In this document: piece after piece, positions 55,915 to 63,193 of the stretch
How the letters are laid out: each line of letters starts with the position of its first letter
Position numbering within the stretch: position 1 is the first letter of the stretch
Assembly: GCF_023806485.1 (NCBI RefSeq)
Contig: NZ_JAMSLR010000002.1
Span: 124,001 to 188,000 of the forward strand
Source of the DNA: Thermalbibacter longus
GTDB taxonomy: Bacteria; Chloroflexota; Chloroflexia; Thermomicrobiales; Thermomicrobiaceae
DNA length: 64,000 bases
Direction of reading: 5' to 3'
The notes under the pieces: generated by a model
Seen by the model: only the letters and a program-made list of their open reading frames with translations
The model's database searches: none
Told to the model about the DNA's origin: nothing
Program-made: the position numbers and the translations under genes

Positions 55915-57039
55915 CTAGTGGCCAGCATGCAGCTCGACGCCGGGCACGACGACCTCGAACACCTCGGGGTTCTCCGGGCCCTCGACGTGGATGACTCCGC
56001 TGGCGCCCTTCATCAGCCGGCCCAGCGCGTGGTCGACCATCACGTAATCGCCTGGCACTTCGAGCGTGAACTCGACGATGGTCGCCCCGCCCGGCGGGAC
56101 GCTCGTCGTCTGCACGTTCTCGGCCCAGACCGAGCCGGCCTCGAGCGCGACCCGGTCGAAGATCTCGCCGATCACGTGGAAGCTCGAGGTCAGGTTGACG
56201 CCGCCGTTGCCGAAGAAGATCCGCACCCGCTCGCCGACCTTAGCCTGGAGTGCCCGCTCCCCGGCCAGCGCGCCCACCGAGCCGTTGAAGACCACGTAGT
56301 CGGGCTGCTCGGCCAGGCACTTCTCCAGCGAGAATCCGTGACGGCCGGGCTGGCCCCGCTGTCCGCTCAAGTAGAAGTCGCCCTGCATCACGTAGAACTC
56401 GCGGTCGACCGGTGGTAGACCCCCAGGCGGCTCCACGACGATCAGCCCGTACATGCCGCTGGAGACGTGCATCGGGATCGGCGGCACGGCGCAGTGATAG
56501 ACGTAGACGCCCGGGTTGAGGGCCTTGAACCGGATCGTCGCCGACCCACCCGGGTTGACCACGGTGTACTTAGCGCCGCCGCCCGGGCCGGTCACCGCGT
56601 GCAGGTCGATGTTGTGCGGCGTCTTGTTGTTCGGGTTGTTCTTAAGCGTCAGCTCCACGGTATCGCCCTGCCGCACACGGATCATCGGGCCAGGCACCGT
56701 GCCGTTGAACGTCCAGAACGTGTAGGCCACGCCGTCGTCGATCAGCGCTTCCACCTCGAGCGTCTCCAGCTCGACCTTGACGAGCTGCGGCTCGCGCCCC
56801 CCGACCGGCGGCGCGACTGCCGGCAGGGGCAGGCGGGTCAGGCCCTCGACGCTCTCGGAGGTTGCCGGTGCGGCCGGCGTGGAGGCAGCCGATGCGGGCG
56901 GCGCTTCCTGCTCCCCGCAGGCGGCCAGGATAGTGGCGGCTAGGGGCACGGCGGCGCCGGCCAGACCCAGCCGCTGCAACGCCTGGCGGCGGGTCAGCGG
57001 CCCGTTGACCTCTCGCAGTCCTGCCATCGTCCGAACCAT
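55915..57039 (-). CDS. NirK-type two-domain copper nitrite reductase, Tat lipoprotein
   Basis: A 374-residue two-domain cupredoxin. Tat-like signal LTRRQALQRLGLAGAAVPL and lipobox LAAC are followed by an Ala/Pro linker. Domain 1 has THE type-1 and type-2 ligands: PHNIDLHAV (His, catalytic Asp, His), YHCAVPPIPMHVSSGM (His, Cys, His, Met). Domain 2 has SFHVIGEIF and YVMVDHALGRLMKGA, matching the second-domain His ligands of NirK. So both copper sites and the catalytic Asp-His pair appear intact and nitrite reduction to NO is likely. ATG 57039 is favoured over GTG 57051 because a leader motif shared with doxX then lies at the same distance. Confidence 0.82.
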   Translation of the reverse strand: MVRTMAGLREVNGPLTRRQALQRLGLAGAAVPLAATILAACGEQEAPPASAASTPAAPATSESVEGLTRLPLPAVAPPVGGREPQLVKVELETLEVEALIDDGVAYTFWTFNGTVPGPMIRVRQGDTVELTLKNNPNNKTPHNIDLHAVTGPGGGAKYTVVNPGGSATIRFKALNPGVYVYHCAVPPIPMHVSSGMYGLIVVEPPGGLPPVDREFYVMQGDFYLSGQRGQPGRHGFSLEKCLAEQPDYVVFNGSVGALAGERALQAKVGERVRIFFGNGGVNLTSSFHVIGEIFDRVALEAGSVWAENVQTTSVPPGGATIVEFTLEVPGDYVMVDHALGRLMKGASGVIHVEGPENPEVFEVVVPGVELHAGH

Positions 57040-57190
57040 CGTCTCCACCACCTTCGAAATCCTCTCGTTTGTGTTCCGACGCGCTCGTTGCGTCCGGTTC
57101 TCTCTTTCCAGTCACTAGGATCGGCCTTTGAGCAGCCCGCTACCACGCGCGGAGGGATAGTTCTCGACTGCCCGGGAGGGGTAATTGCCT

Positions 57191-57208
57191 CCTACCCGCC
57201 TGGGTAGG
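57191..57208. promoter_or_regulatory. Palindromic operator candidate upstream of nirK
   Basis: CCTACCC-GCCT-GGGTAGG, a perfect 7-bp inverted repeat with a 4-base spacer, centred about 160 bases before the nirK start. A related site lies before doxX at 58293-58310. Nearby GGATAGTTC (57155-57163) is also shared. Confidence 0.55.
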
Positions 57209-57304
57209 TACAGGCCGTGGTTGCCCGGTGAGGGAGGCGGAGGAACGTGCCGCCGGCCTCGGGACGACCCGGGGCCGGCGAAGGGGAGAGTGCCGTGGCG
57301 TGGT

Positions 57305-58177
57305 CTACGCGTACCCGTTCGCAGGGGCTTGACCCCGGAACAGCCGGCCCGGGCTCCAGGGCGCGCCCAGCGCCGGGAGCAGGTAGCGGTCGATGCCCCA
57401 GTACCCGGCGACCTTCCAGGCCAGGATCAAGAGGATGCCCAGCGAGAAGAGCACTGGGTTAGTGCTGGCGGTTCCGGCGAGCATGAAATTGAGGTTCATG
57501 ATCGCCCCGAAGAAGGCGGCGATCCCGACCAGCCCGCCGACGATCAGGCCGAGCCCGACGAGGATCTCGCCACCGATGACCACCCAGGAGAACCAGCCGT
57601 ACCAGCCCTGATCCAGCATGAACTGGATGAAGTCGCGGTACCAGCCGTAGACGATAGGTGGCCGGCCCTGCTCCGGGATCGCGACCGCGCGTTCCCAGAA
57701 CCCTTTGAGCGCCGTGCCGCCCTGCGTCCAGCTCGGATCCTCCAGCTTGTGCCAGCCCGCCTCCAGCCACTGGTAGCCGAGGTAGAGCCGCACGCCGAGC
57801 CAGAGCGGGGCCGAGCGCGTGTCGTTGAACAGCCAGTGGGCGAGCTGGGGATCGCGGATACCGATCTGGGCGACATCGGTCGACTCGCCACGGGTGGCCT
57901 GGCGCAGCGGGTAGACTGCGGCCAGCACCAGGATCAGCGCGCCGAGGATGCCGGTCAGCAGGTAGAACCCGCCGATCGACGGGCCGACCTTGCTCAGCGA
58001 CTCGATCGGCCCCAGCGGGCCGAAGATCCGGCTCCCTCCCCAGCCGCCGAGGAATCCCAGGACGAGCAGGTAGCCGAACTGGCGATCCAGCGTCACCTGC
58101 CGGGCGATCAGCCGTTGCCCCAGCACAGCCGCTGTCGCTGCCACGATGACCGTGATGATGTAGCCGAGCGGTTCCAT
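57305..58177 (-). CDS. DoxX/DoxD-family membrane protein
   Basis: A 290-residue protein with about seven or eight hydrophobic segments. The C-terminal two thirds follow the DoxX/DoxD pattern: WLGVRLYLGYQWLEAGWHKLEDPSW, GFWERAVAIPEQG, WFSWVVIGGEILVGLGLIVGG and MNLNFMLAGTASTNP. DoxD is a subunit of thiosulfate:quinone oxidoreductase in Acidianus; many DoxX proteins have other or unknown redox roles, so I do not assign the substrate. The N-terminal 90 residues add two or three helices. ATG 58177 follows AAGGAGAGG. It precedes nirK in the same direction and shares leader motifs with it. Confidence 0.75.
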   Translation of the reverse strand: MEPLGYIITVIVAATAAVLGQRLIARQVTLDRQFGYLLVLGFLGGWGGSRIFGPLGPIESLSKVGPSIGGFYLLTGILGALILVLAAVYPLRQATRGESTDVAQIGIRDPQLAHWLFNDTRSAPLWLGVRLYLGYQWLEAGWHKLEDPSWTQGGTALKGFWERAVAIPEQGRPPIVYGWYRDFIQFMLDQGWYGWFSWVVIGGEILVGLGLIVGGLVGIAAFFGAIMNLNFMLAGTASTNPVLFSLGILLILAWKVAGYWGIDRYLLPALGAPWSPGRLFRGQAPANGYA

Positions 58178-58282
58178 GGTTCCTCTCCTTCGCCTCGGTC
58201 TCTCGTTTGTCTGGCTCCAGAGTAGCCGAGGCGCATGCGCGTGATCAGCCCTCGTTGGGTGGGATTCTCTTTGCTGGCAGGG

Positions 58283-58320
58283 TAGTTCCGGTCCCGCCCG
58301 TTCGGGTAGGGGAAGAACTA
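58283..58320. promoter_or_regulatory. Extended palindromic operator candidate upstream of doxX
   Basis: TAGTTC (58283-58288), CCCGCCC (58293-58299), GGGTAGG (58304-58310) and GAACTA (58315-58320) are all symmetric about 58301.5, giving a 38-bp two-layer palindrome about 125 bases before the doxX start. The inner part matches the site before nirK except for two positions in one arm. Confidence 0.55.
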
Positions 58321-58386
58321 GCGCATACCGTGCTGAGCGCGGGTGGGTGCCAGCGCTTCTGAGGATCTACTGGGCCGTCGAGCGGC

Positions 58387-59037
58387 TTAGCTGGGAGGCC
58401 CGGCTGGCTTGACCAGGCCAGTGCGCAGCGCGTAGGCGATGACCTGGGCCCGGTTCTCGAGGTGGAGCTTGGCCATGATGTTCTTGAGGTGGTATTTGAC
58501 CGTGTTCTCGCTGATAAAGAGGCGGTCGGCCAGCTCGCGGTTCGAGGTGACCCCCTGGACGAGCAGCTCCAGGATCTCCCGCTCGCGGTCGGTGAGCGCG
58601 GCTGCCGGCTCCTGCGCGGACGGGCCTTGGGCCAGTTCCTGTAATAGCCGGCGGGCCAGCCGCGGGGTCAGCACCGGCTCGCCGGCCATCACCGATTCCA
58701 GCGCCTGGAAGAACTCGTCTGCCTCCAGGTTCTTCAGCAGATAGCCTTGAGCGCCGGACTTGATCGCCTCGAAGAGGTCGGCCTCGTCGTCGGACGCGGT
58801 GAGGATAACGACCCGGACATCCGGCAGCTCAGTGGCCACCAGCCGGGTGGCGGTAAGCCCGTCGACCTCCGGCATCGTCAGATCCATCAACACGATGTCG
58901 GGCCGGTGACGTCGCGCCAGCTCGATCGCCTCGCGGCCGTTCTTCGCCTCGCCGACGACTTCGACGCCGCGCGCCTCGAGCAGGCTGCGCAGGCCATCGC
59001 GGAAGAGCGCATGGTCATCAGCGATCAAGACGCGCAT
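58387..59037 (-). CDS. NarL/FixJ-family response regulator
   Basis: A 216-residue two-component regulator. The receiver has the acidic pair in LIADDHALFRDG, the phosphorylation Asp in IVLMDLTMPEVDG, Thr in VVILTASDD and Lys in YLLKNLEA. A LuxR-type helix-turn-helix follows: LTDREREILELLVQGVTSNRELADRLFISENTVKYHLKNIM at about 150-190. It overlaps the histidine kinase gene by 20 bases, so the two are co-translated. The adjacent nirK/doxX genes with palindromes of NarL-like type (TACCC half sites) are the obvious candidate targets. Confidence 0.92.
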   Translation of the reverse strand: MRVLIADDHALFRDGLRSLLEARGVEVVGEAKNGREAIELARRHRPDIVLMDLTMPEVDGLTATRLVATELPDVRVVILTASDDEADLFEAIKSGAQGYLLKNLEADEFFQALESVMAGEPVLTPRLARRLLQELAQGPSAQEPAAALTDREREILELLVQGVTSNRELADRLFISENTVKYHLKNIMAKLHLENRAQVIAYALRTGLVKPAGPPS

Positions 59038-60445
59038 CGCTTCCTCCCACAGTGAGTGCGTGCTGCCTGAGCGGGATCTCGACCTCCACGGTGGTACCCT
59101 GCCCAGGCTGCGAGCGGATATCGAGCGTGCCGCCGACCGCCTCGGCCCGCTCGCGCATCGTTGCCAGCCCGAAGCGCGGGTAGCCGGTACGCTCGTGGGC
59201 CTCGGGGTCGAAGCCGGCGCCGTTGTCGGTAACGGTCACGGTCACAGCATCGTCAGTCTTGCAGATCTGGACGGTCACGCGGGTGGCGCCGGCGTGCTTG
59301 CGCACGTTGGTCAGCGCCTCCTGGACGATCCGCAGGAGCTGGAGCTCGGCGATCGTCGAGAGCCCGGTGAGCTCGTCGCCCGGCGGCTCCACGGTCAGTT
59401 CGACTGCGATGCCGCTCTGCTCCCGCCAGCGCTCCAGGTAGCGCTCCAGCGCCTGGAGCAGGGTCTGCGAGGGGTCGAGGCCGGTCCGGAGTCCGAGGAT
59501 ACCCTCGCGCACGTCGGCGTAGGCATCGCGCGCGGCCTGCTCGAGCTGGCGCAGGTGCTGCTCCGCGTCGGCGACTCGCCCGGCTTGTCCGAGCAGCTCG
59601 CGCGCGGCCGATGCCTTGGTGATCACGTAGCCGAGCACCTGTGCCAGGCTATCGTGCATCTCGCGGGCGAGCCGCTCGCGCTCCTCGGCGATCGCCAGGC
59701 TGGTAATCCTGCGGTGCAGCCGGGCGTTGGTGATGGCCAGCGCTGCCTGGGTGGCGAACCGCTCGAGCCGGAGCTGATCCTGCGTCGTATACGGGGCGCC
59801 GTTATCTCGATCAGCGAGGTAGAGTGCGCCCAGGATCGTGTCCCCGCTCCGGATCGGTACGCCCAGGAGCGTGCGCATCGCTGGGTGGCCCTCCGGGAAG
59901 TGCCGCTGGCCGGGGTAGCGCTCGAGGTCGTCGATGCGGAGGGAGCGACCTTCCCGCAAGACCTGGTCGAGCAGGCCATGCGAGGTGATCTCGGAGATCC
60001 GGCACTCGCGATCGGCGGGCAAGCCAGAGGCGAAGACGATCGGCGGCATGCCGGGCTGCTCGCGCATGATCAGCAAGCCGTAGCGCGCGCCGATAAGCCG
60101 GCGAGCTTGATCCACGACCTGTGCCAGGAGCTTATCCAGGTCGAGGTCGGAGGCGATCGCCAGTCCGGCCTCGTGGAGAGCCTGGAGTTCGGCGTTCTGC
60201 TGGGCCAGCGTGGCCTGCTGCCTGGCGATGATGCGGAAGATCCACTCAGCGAAGACGACGATGCCGATCAGGACGAGCGCGATGACCGCGAGCCGGGGAG
60301 CCCAGGGGTTTGGCAGGAGCCGTTCCATGAGCTGGCTGCCGAGCAGGAGCAGCAGCATATAGGCGGCCGGCGCCAGGATCGCGATGCGCTTCAGGCGACG
60401 CAGCCGCTGCTCGGCGGGGAGCGGGGCGGAGACGTTGCGCTCCAT
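59018..60445 (-). CDS. Membrane histidine kinase with GAF domain (HisKA_3 type)
   Basis: A 475-residue sensor kinase. Two transmembrane segments (RIAILAPAAYMLLLLLGSQL and LAVIALVLIGIVVFAEWIF, within residues 20-75) with almost no outside loop are followed by a GAF domain (about 100-245). Then the phosphoacceptor helix REMHDSLAQVLGYVITK of HisKA_3 type and an ATPase domain with EALTNVRKHAGATRV, DNGAGFDPE and GLATMRERAEAVGG. The lack of an extracytoplasmic sensor suggests signal sensing in the GAF domain or the membrane, as in NreB/LiaS-type systems. ATG 60445 starts the conserved protein; the ribosome site is distant (GAGAGGAC). First of two genes with the response regulator. Confidence 0.9.
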   Translation of the reverse strand: MERNVSAPLPAEQRLRRLKRIAILAPAAYMLLLLLGSQLMERLLPNPWAPRLAVIALVLIGIVVFAEWIFRIIARQQATLAQQNAELQALHEAGLAIASDLDLDKLLAQVVDQARRLIGARYGLLIMREQPGMPPIVFASGLPADRECRISEITSHGLLDQVLREGRSLRIDDLERYPGQRHFPEGHPAMRTLLGVPIRSGDTILGALYLADRDNGAPYTTQDQLRLERFATQAALAITNARLHRRITSLAIAEERERLAREMHDSLAQVLGYVITKASAARELLGQAGRVADAEQHLRQLEQAARDAYADVREGILGLRTGLDPSQTLLQALERYLERWREQSGIAVELTVEPPGDELTGLSTIAELQLLRIVQEALTNVRKHAGATRVTVQICKTDDAVTVTVTDNGAGFDPEAHERTGYPRFGLATMRERAEAVGGTLDIRSQPGQGTTVEVEIPLRQHALTVGGSDARLDR

Positions 60446-60545
60446 ACGCGAGCCCGTCCTCTCGGATGGAAGGATAGCACGGCACTTCACGTCTCCCGAA
60501 CGGTAGAGTTGCTCCGCGAGCGTTCGAGCGCGGCTTGCTGGCGGC

Positions 60546-60573
60546 TTGACATCGCGTGTGGATGCGTTATCAT
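60546..60573 (+). promoter_or_regulatory. Promoter of the IscA/ErpA-like gene
   Basis: TTGACA (60546-60551) and TATCAT (60568-60573) with a 16-base spacer. It is divergent from the histidine kinase gene, which starts 100 bases away. Confidence 0.75.
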
Positions 60574-60643
60574 TGCCTCGGTTGGCTTTCGCAATGGTTG
60601 GGTTGCGAATCCTGGAGTTCCCGGACGCTGGAGGAGAGCCGCG

Positions 60644-61015
60644 ATGTTGACGATGACGCCGGAAGCAGTCGAGCAGCTCAAGGAGTTCATGGAAGAGCAG
60701 GGCATGCCCAATGCGTTGCTCCGTGTCTTCGTCGCGCCGGGTGGCTGCTCGGGCTTGCAGTACGGCATGGCGCTCGAGGAGACGGCGGAGGAAGATGACC
60801 ACGTCGTCGATATCGACGGGGTACGGGTGGTGGTAGACCAGTTCAGCGCCATGTACCTCGAGGGCGCCGAGATCGACTACATCAACAGCCTGATGGGCGG
60901 TGGCTTCACCGTCCGCAACCCGAACGCTGTCGCGACGTGTGCCTGCGGCCACTCCTTCGATGCCGGTGGGAACGCAGCGACGGCACAGGGCTGCGGCTGC
61001 GGCAGCGGCTGGTAG
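60644..61015 (+). CDS. A-type iron-sulfur carrier (HesB/IscA/ErpA family)
   Basis: A 123-residue protein that carries or delivers Fe-S clusters. The A-type Cys triad is present: APGGCSGLQYGM (first) and VATCACGHSF (two). After it comes a tail, AGGNAATAQGCGCGSGW, with two additional Cys not found in canonical IscA. ATG 60644 follows GGAGGAGAG. Without isc or suf genes nearby it is a stand-alone unit. Two hairpins follow the gene. Confidence 0.9.
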   Translation: MLTMTPEAVEQLKEFMEEQGMPNALLRVFVAPGGCSGLQYGMALEETAEEDDHVVDIDGVRVVVDQFSAMYLEGAEIDYINSLMGGGFTVRNPNAVATCACGHSFDAGGNAATAQGCGCGSGW

Positions 61016-61042
61016 CGTCGCGTCCTGAAGCGCACGTCGATC

Positions 61043-61071
61043 GACGCACAGGTGAGTGTGGCCTGTGCGTC
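61043..61071 (+). terminator. Terminator of the IscA/ErpA-like gene
   Basis: GACGCACAGG (61043-61052) pairs with CCTGTGCGTC (61062-61071) around a 9-base loop, 27 bases after the stop. TCTGCTTGT follows. Confidence 0.6.
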
Positions 61072-61080
61072 TCTGCTTGT

Positions 61081-61126
61081 GGGCGACTCCACCGCGCCTC
61101 TGCGAAGAGGCGCGGTGGAGTCGCCC
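61081..61126. repeat. Perfect 21-bp inverted repeat with 4-base loop
   Basis: Positions 61081-61101 and 61106-61126 are exact reverse complements around GCGA; the left arm begins GGGCGACTCC and ends GCGCCTCT. It lies between the IscA-like gene and tRNA-Leu, directly behind another hairpin. It may be a strong terminator without U-tract, or a dispersed palindromic element. Confidence 0.8.
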
Positions 61127-61229
61127 GAGTGCGCTGATGGGGCGGTCACGTCAGTGAGTCCGGACGCTCAGTCTCGTATACTTTTGCGTGGTGGTGTGGC
61201 CGCGACAGAGGCACGCGCCGCACGCGCTT

Positions 61230-61311
61230 GGGGGAATGTCGGAATTGGCAGACGAGCGTGACTTAGGATCACGTGCCGCGAGGCGTGTGGGTTCGAGTCC
61301 CACTTCCCCCA
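61230..61311 (+). tRNA. tRNA-Leu (anticodon TAG)
   Basis: 82-base class II tRNA. Acceptor GGGGGAA pairs with TTCCCCC, the anticodon stem CGTGA/TCACG holds loop CTTAGGA (anticodon TAG), the variable arm is TGCCGCGAGGCG and the T-loop GGTTCGAGTCC. CCA is not encoded. A TATACT box at 61177-61182 could be its -10. It reads CUA codons. Confidence 0.95.
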
Positions 61312-62009
61312 CCGACGCGACAGCCCTGGCAGCAACCCGATCTCGCTTCCGGTCATCGGCCTTCAGCGTCATGCTGGAGCGTCCGTGGCTGGACGGGAGT
61401 AAGACAGGACACCGCCAGGCGGTGAGACCGGCGGGGGCGATGTGTCCTTTCCTCCCACCCACGACAAGGGATCACCGTTCTGCCGCTCAGCTCGGTGTTG
61501 CCCCCTGTTGACTGGCTAGGCGCAACGATGCGCGACGCCACACGCTCTTCCCCCACGGTGGAAAGAGAGGGCTCGACGATGCCCTCGTGCCCCGGGAATC
61601 TGCACTTTTCCCCAAGGTGGCGAGCGTCGATGCCTGAGGTGGGCAGTCACCAGGACAGGTTTGGGGGCACCCGCTGCCGATCGGTTCGGTGCGGCGAGTC
61701 GAGGACTTGGGTGTCTCTCGTAGTGGTGACCACCCCTTGCCGCCCCTGCTATACGAGCTCCTGGTCCCTTCGAGCAGACCTGGAGCCCGCGCCCTGCCGC
61801 CGATATGATATGCGGCGGCCGCGCTCTCCAGGCCGCCAGTGGGTCGGAGGGAGAGCGTTCGCGAGGTCGAAACGTCATTGTCCTCGACCGGGCCGCTGTA
61901 AGGGACGTCGCTGTTTCAGGGGGCTGTAACGCGCTTGCCCCCGAGCTGGTGCGCCGACCGGCGAGCGACCCGGTGGCGTGTGGACTGGCCGGTGACTGCG
62001 GAGGGAAGG
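61312..62009. other. Gene-free stretch of about 700 bases
   Basis: I find no credible gene. Two similar segments, CTTCCCCCACGGTGG (61547-61561) and CTTTTCCCCAAGGTGG (61605-61620), form an imperfect direct repeat. The rest is unremarkable. It carries the promoter of the M20 gene, which I cannot place; a TATGAT near 61803 is a weak -10 candidate. Confidence 0.4.
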
Positions 62010-63191
62010 ATGACAGGGTCCGTTTTCCCGTTCTCAGGCGAGGCGATCGCTGACTTCACGCTGCGCTTGATCCGCACGCCGAGCCCGTCCGGCCAGGAAG
62101 ACGGCGTGGCACGCCTGGTCTTCGAGGAGATGGCAAAGCTCGGCTTCAAGGTGCAGATCGATGCTTTCGGTAACGTCATCGGCACCGTCTCCGCCGGACC
62201 GGGGCCGGCGGTGCTGCTCGACGCGCACATGGACACCGTCGGCGTCTCTAGCCCCGAGCTCTGGACGCGTAACCCCTGGGGCGAGCGTGTGGGCGACCGC
62301 ATCTACGGGCGCGGCGCGATGGACATGAAGGGGCCGCTCGCAGCCGCTGTCTACGGCATCGCCGCGCTCCGGGGACGCCTGGAGCGCGGGACAGTGGTCG
62401 TCTCGGCCACGGTGGCCGAGGAGCTGGTCGAAGGGCCGGCGCTCGTGCGCGTCGCCGAGCGGCTTCGCCCGGACTTCGTCGTGATCTGCGAGGCCACCTC
62501 GCTCAAGCTGGCGCGCGGGCAGCGCGGCCGCGCCGAGGTCAGGGTGGAGGTGTTCGGCAAGCCGACGCACTCGTCCCGGCCGGAGCTCGGCGTCAACGCC
62601 GCCGAGGCCATGGTCGATGTCGTCCGCGCCCTCCGCGAGCTCCAGCCGCCGCGCCATCCGGTGCTCGGGCCCGGCATTCTCGTCCTGACCGACGTGAAGT
62701 CCGAGCCTTACCCGGGGCTCTCGGTCGTCCCCGATTACTGCCTCGCGACCTACGACCGCCGCACGCTGCCGGGAGAACTGGAGGACGACATCCTGCAGCC
62801 GATCCGCACGCTGGCCGAGCGCGCCCTCGAGGGCTCGGGGGCACACGCGCAGGTCGCGATCGCGGAGGACGACTTCCAGACCTATACCGGGCAGCGGATC
62901 GCGGCCCCGAACTTCGCCCCTGCTTGGTTCTTCGACGAGGATGCCCCGATCGTGGCCGGGGCGGTCGAGGGGCTGCGCCAGGCCGGGATCGCGCCGGAGC
63001 TCTCGCACTACGCCTTCTGCACCAACGGCAGCGGCACGGCCGGCCGACTCGGGATTCCGACCATCGGGTTCGGGCCAGGGGACGAGGAGCTGGCCCACCG
63101 GGTCGACGAGTACATCGATGTGGACGAGCTGGTGCTGGCAGCGCGCGGCTACGCGGCCATCGCCTGCCAGCTCGTGCGCCTGGGAGGCTGA
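62010..63191 (+). CDS. M20-family metallopeptidase/hydrolase (YgeY/ArgE/DapE relatives)
   Basis: A 393-residue zinc hydrolase of the M20 fold. Metal and catalytic motifs: LLDAHMDTV (His, catalytic Asp), GAMDMKGPL (bridging Asp), TVAEELVEG (catalytic Glu pair), then the dimerisation domain with KPTHSSRPELGVNA and the C-terminal HYAFCTNGSGTA region. Its overall look is close to YgeY-type hydrolases of ring-opened purine/amidohydrolysis pathways. Which amide it splits is not clear. ATG 62010 follows GGAGGGAAGG. The threonine-synthase-like gene begins 2 bases after the stop. Confidence 0.85.
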   Translation: MTGSVFPFSGEAIADFTLRLIRTPSPSGQEDGVARLVFEEMAKLGFKVQIDAFGNVIGTVSAGPGPAVLLDAHMDTVGVSSPELWTRNPWGERVGDRIYGRGAMDMKGPLAAAVYGIAALRGRLERGTVVVSATVAEELVEGPALVRVAERLRPDFVVICEATSLKLARGQRGRAEVRVEVFGKPTHSSRPELGVNAAEAMVDVVRALRELQPPRHPVLGPGILVLTDVKSEPYPGLSVVPDYCLATYDRRTLPGELEDDILQPIRTLAERALEGSGAHAQVAIAEDDFQTYTGQRIAAPNFAPAWFFDEDAPIVAGAVEGLRQAGIAPELSHYAFCTNGSGTAGRLGIPTIGFGPGDEELAHRVDEYIDVDELVLAARGYAAIACQLVRLGG

Positions 63192-63193
63192 GG

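Noticed and set aside
57040-57304. FNR/NnrR-type TTGAT-N4-ATCAA box before nirK
   Set aside because: No such sequence is present in the intergenic region; only the CCTACCC palindrome stands out.
60446-60952. N-terminal extension of the histidine kinase upstream of 60445
   Set aside because: It would overlap the IscA-like gene and its promoter on the other strand and shows no kinase-type sequence.
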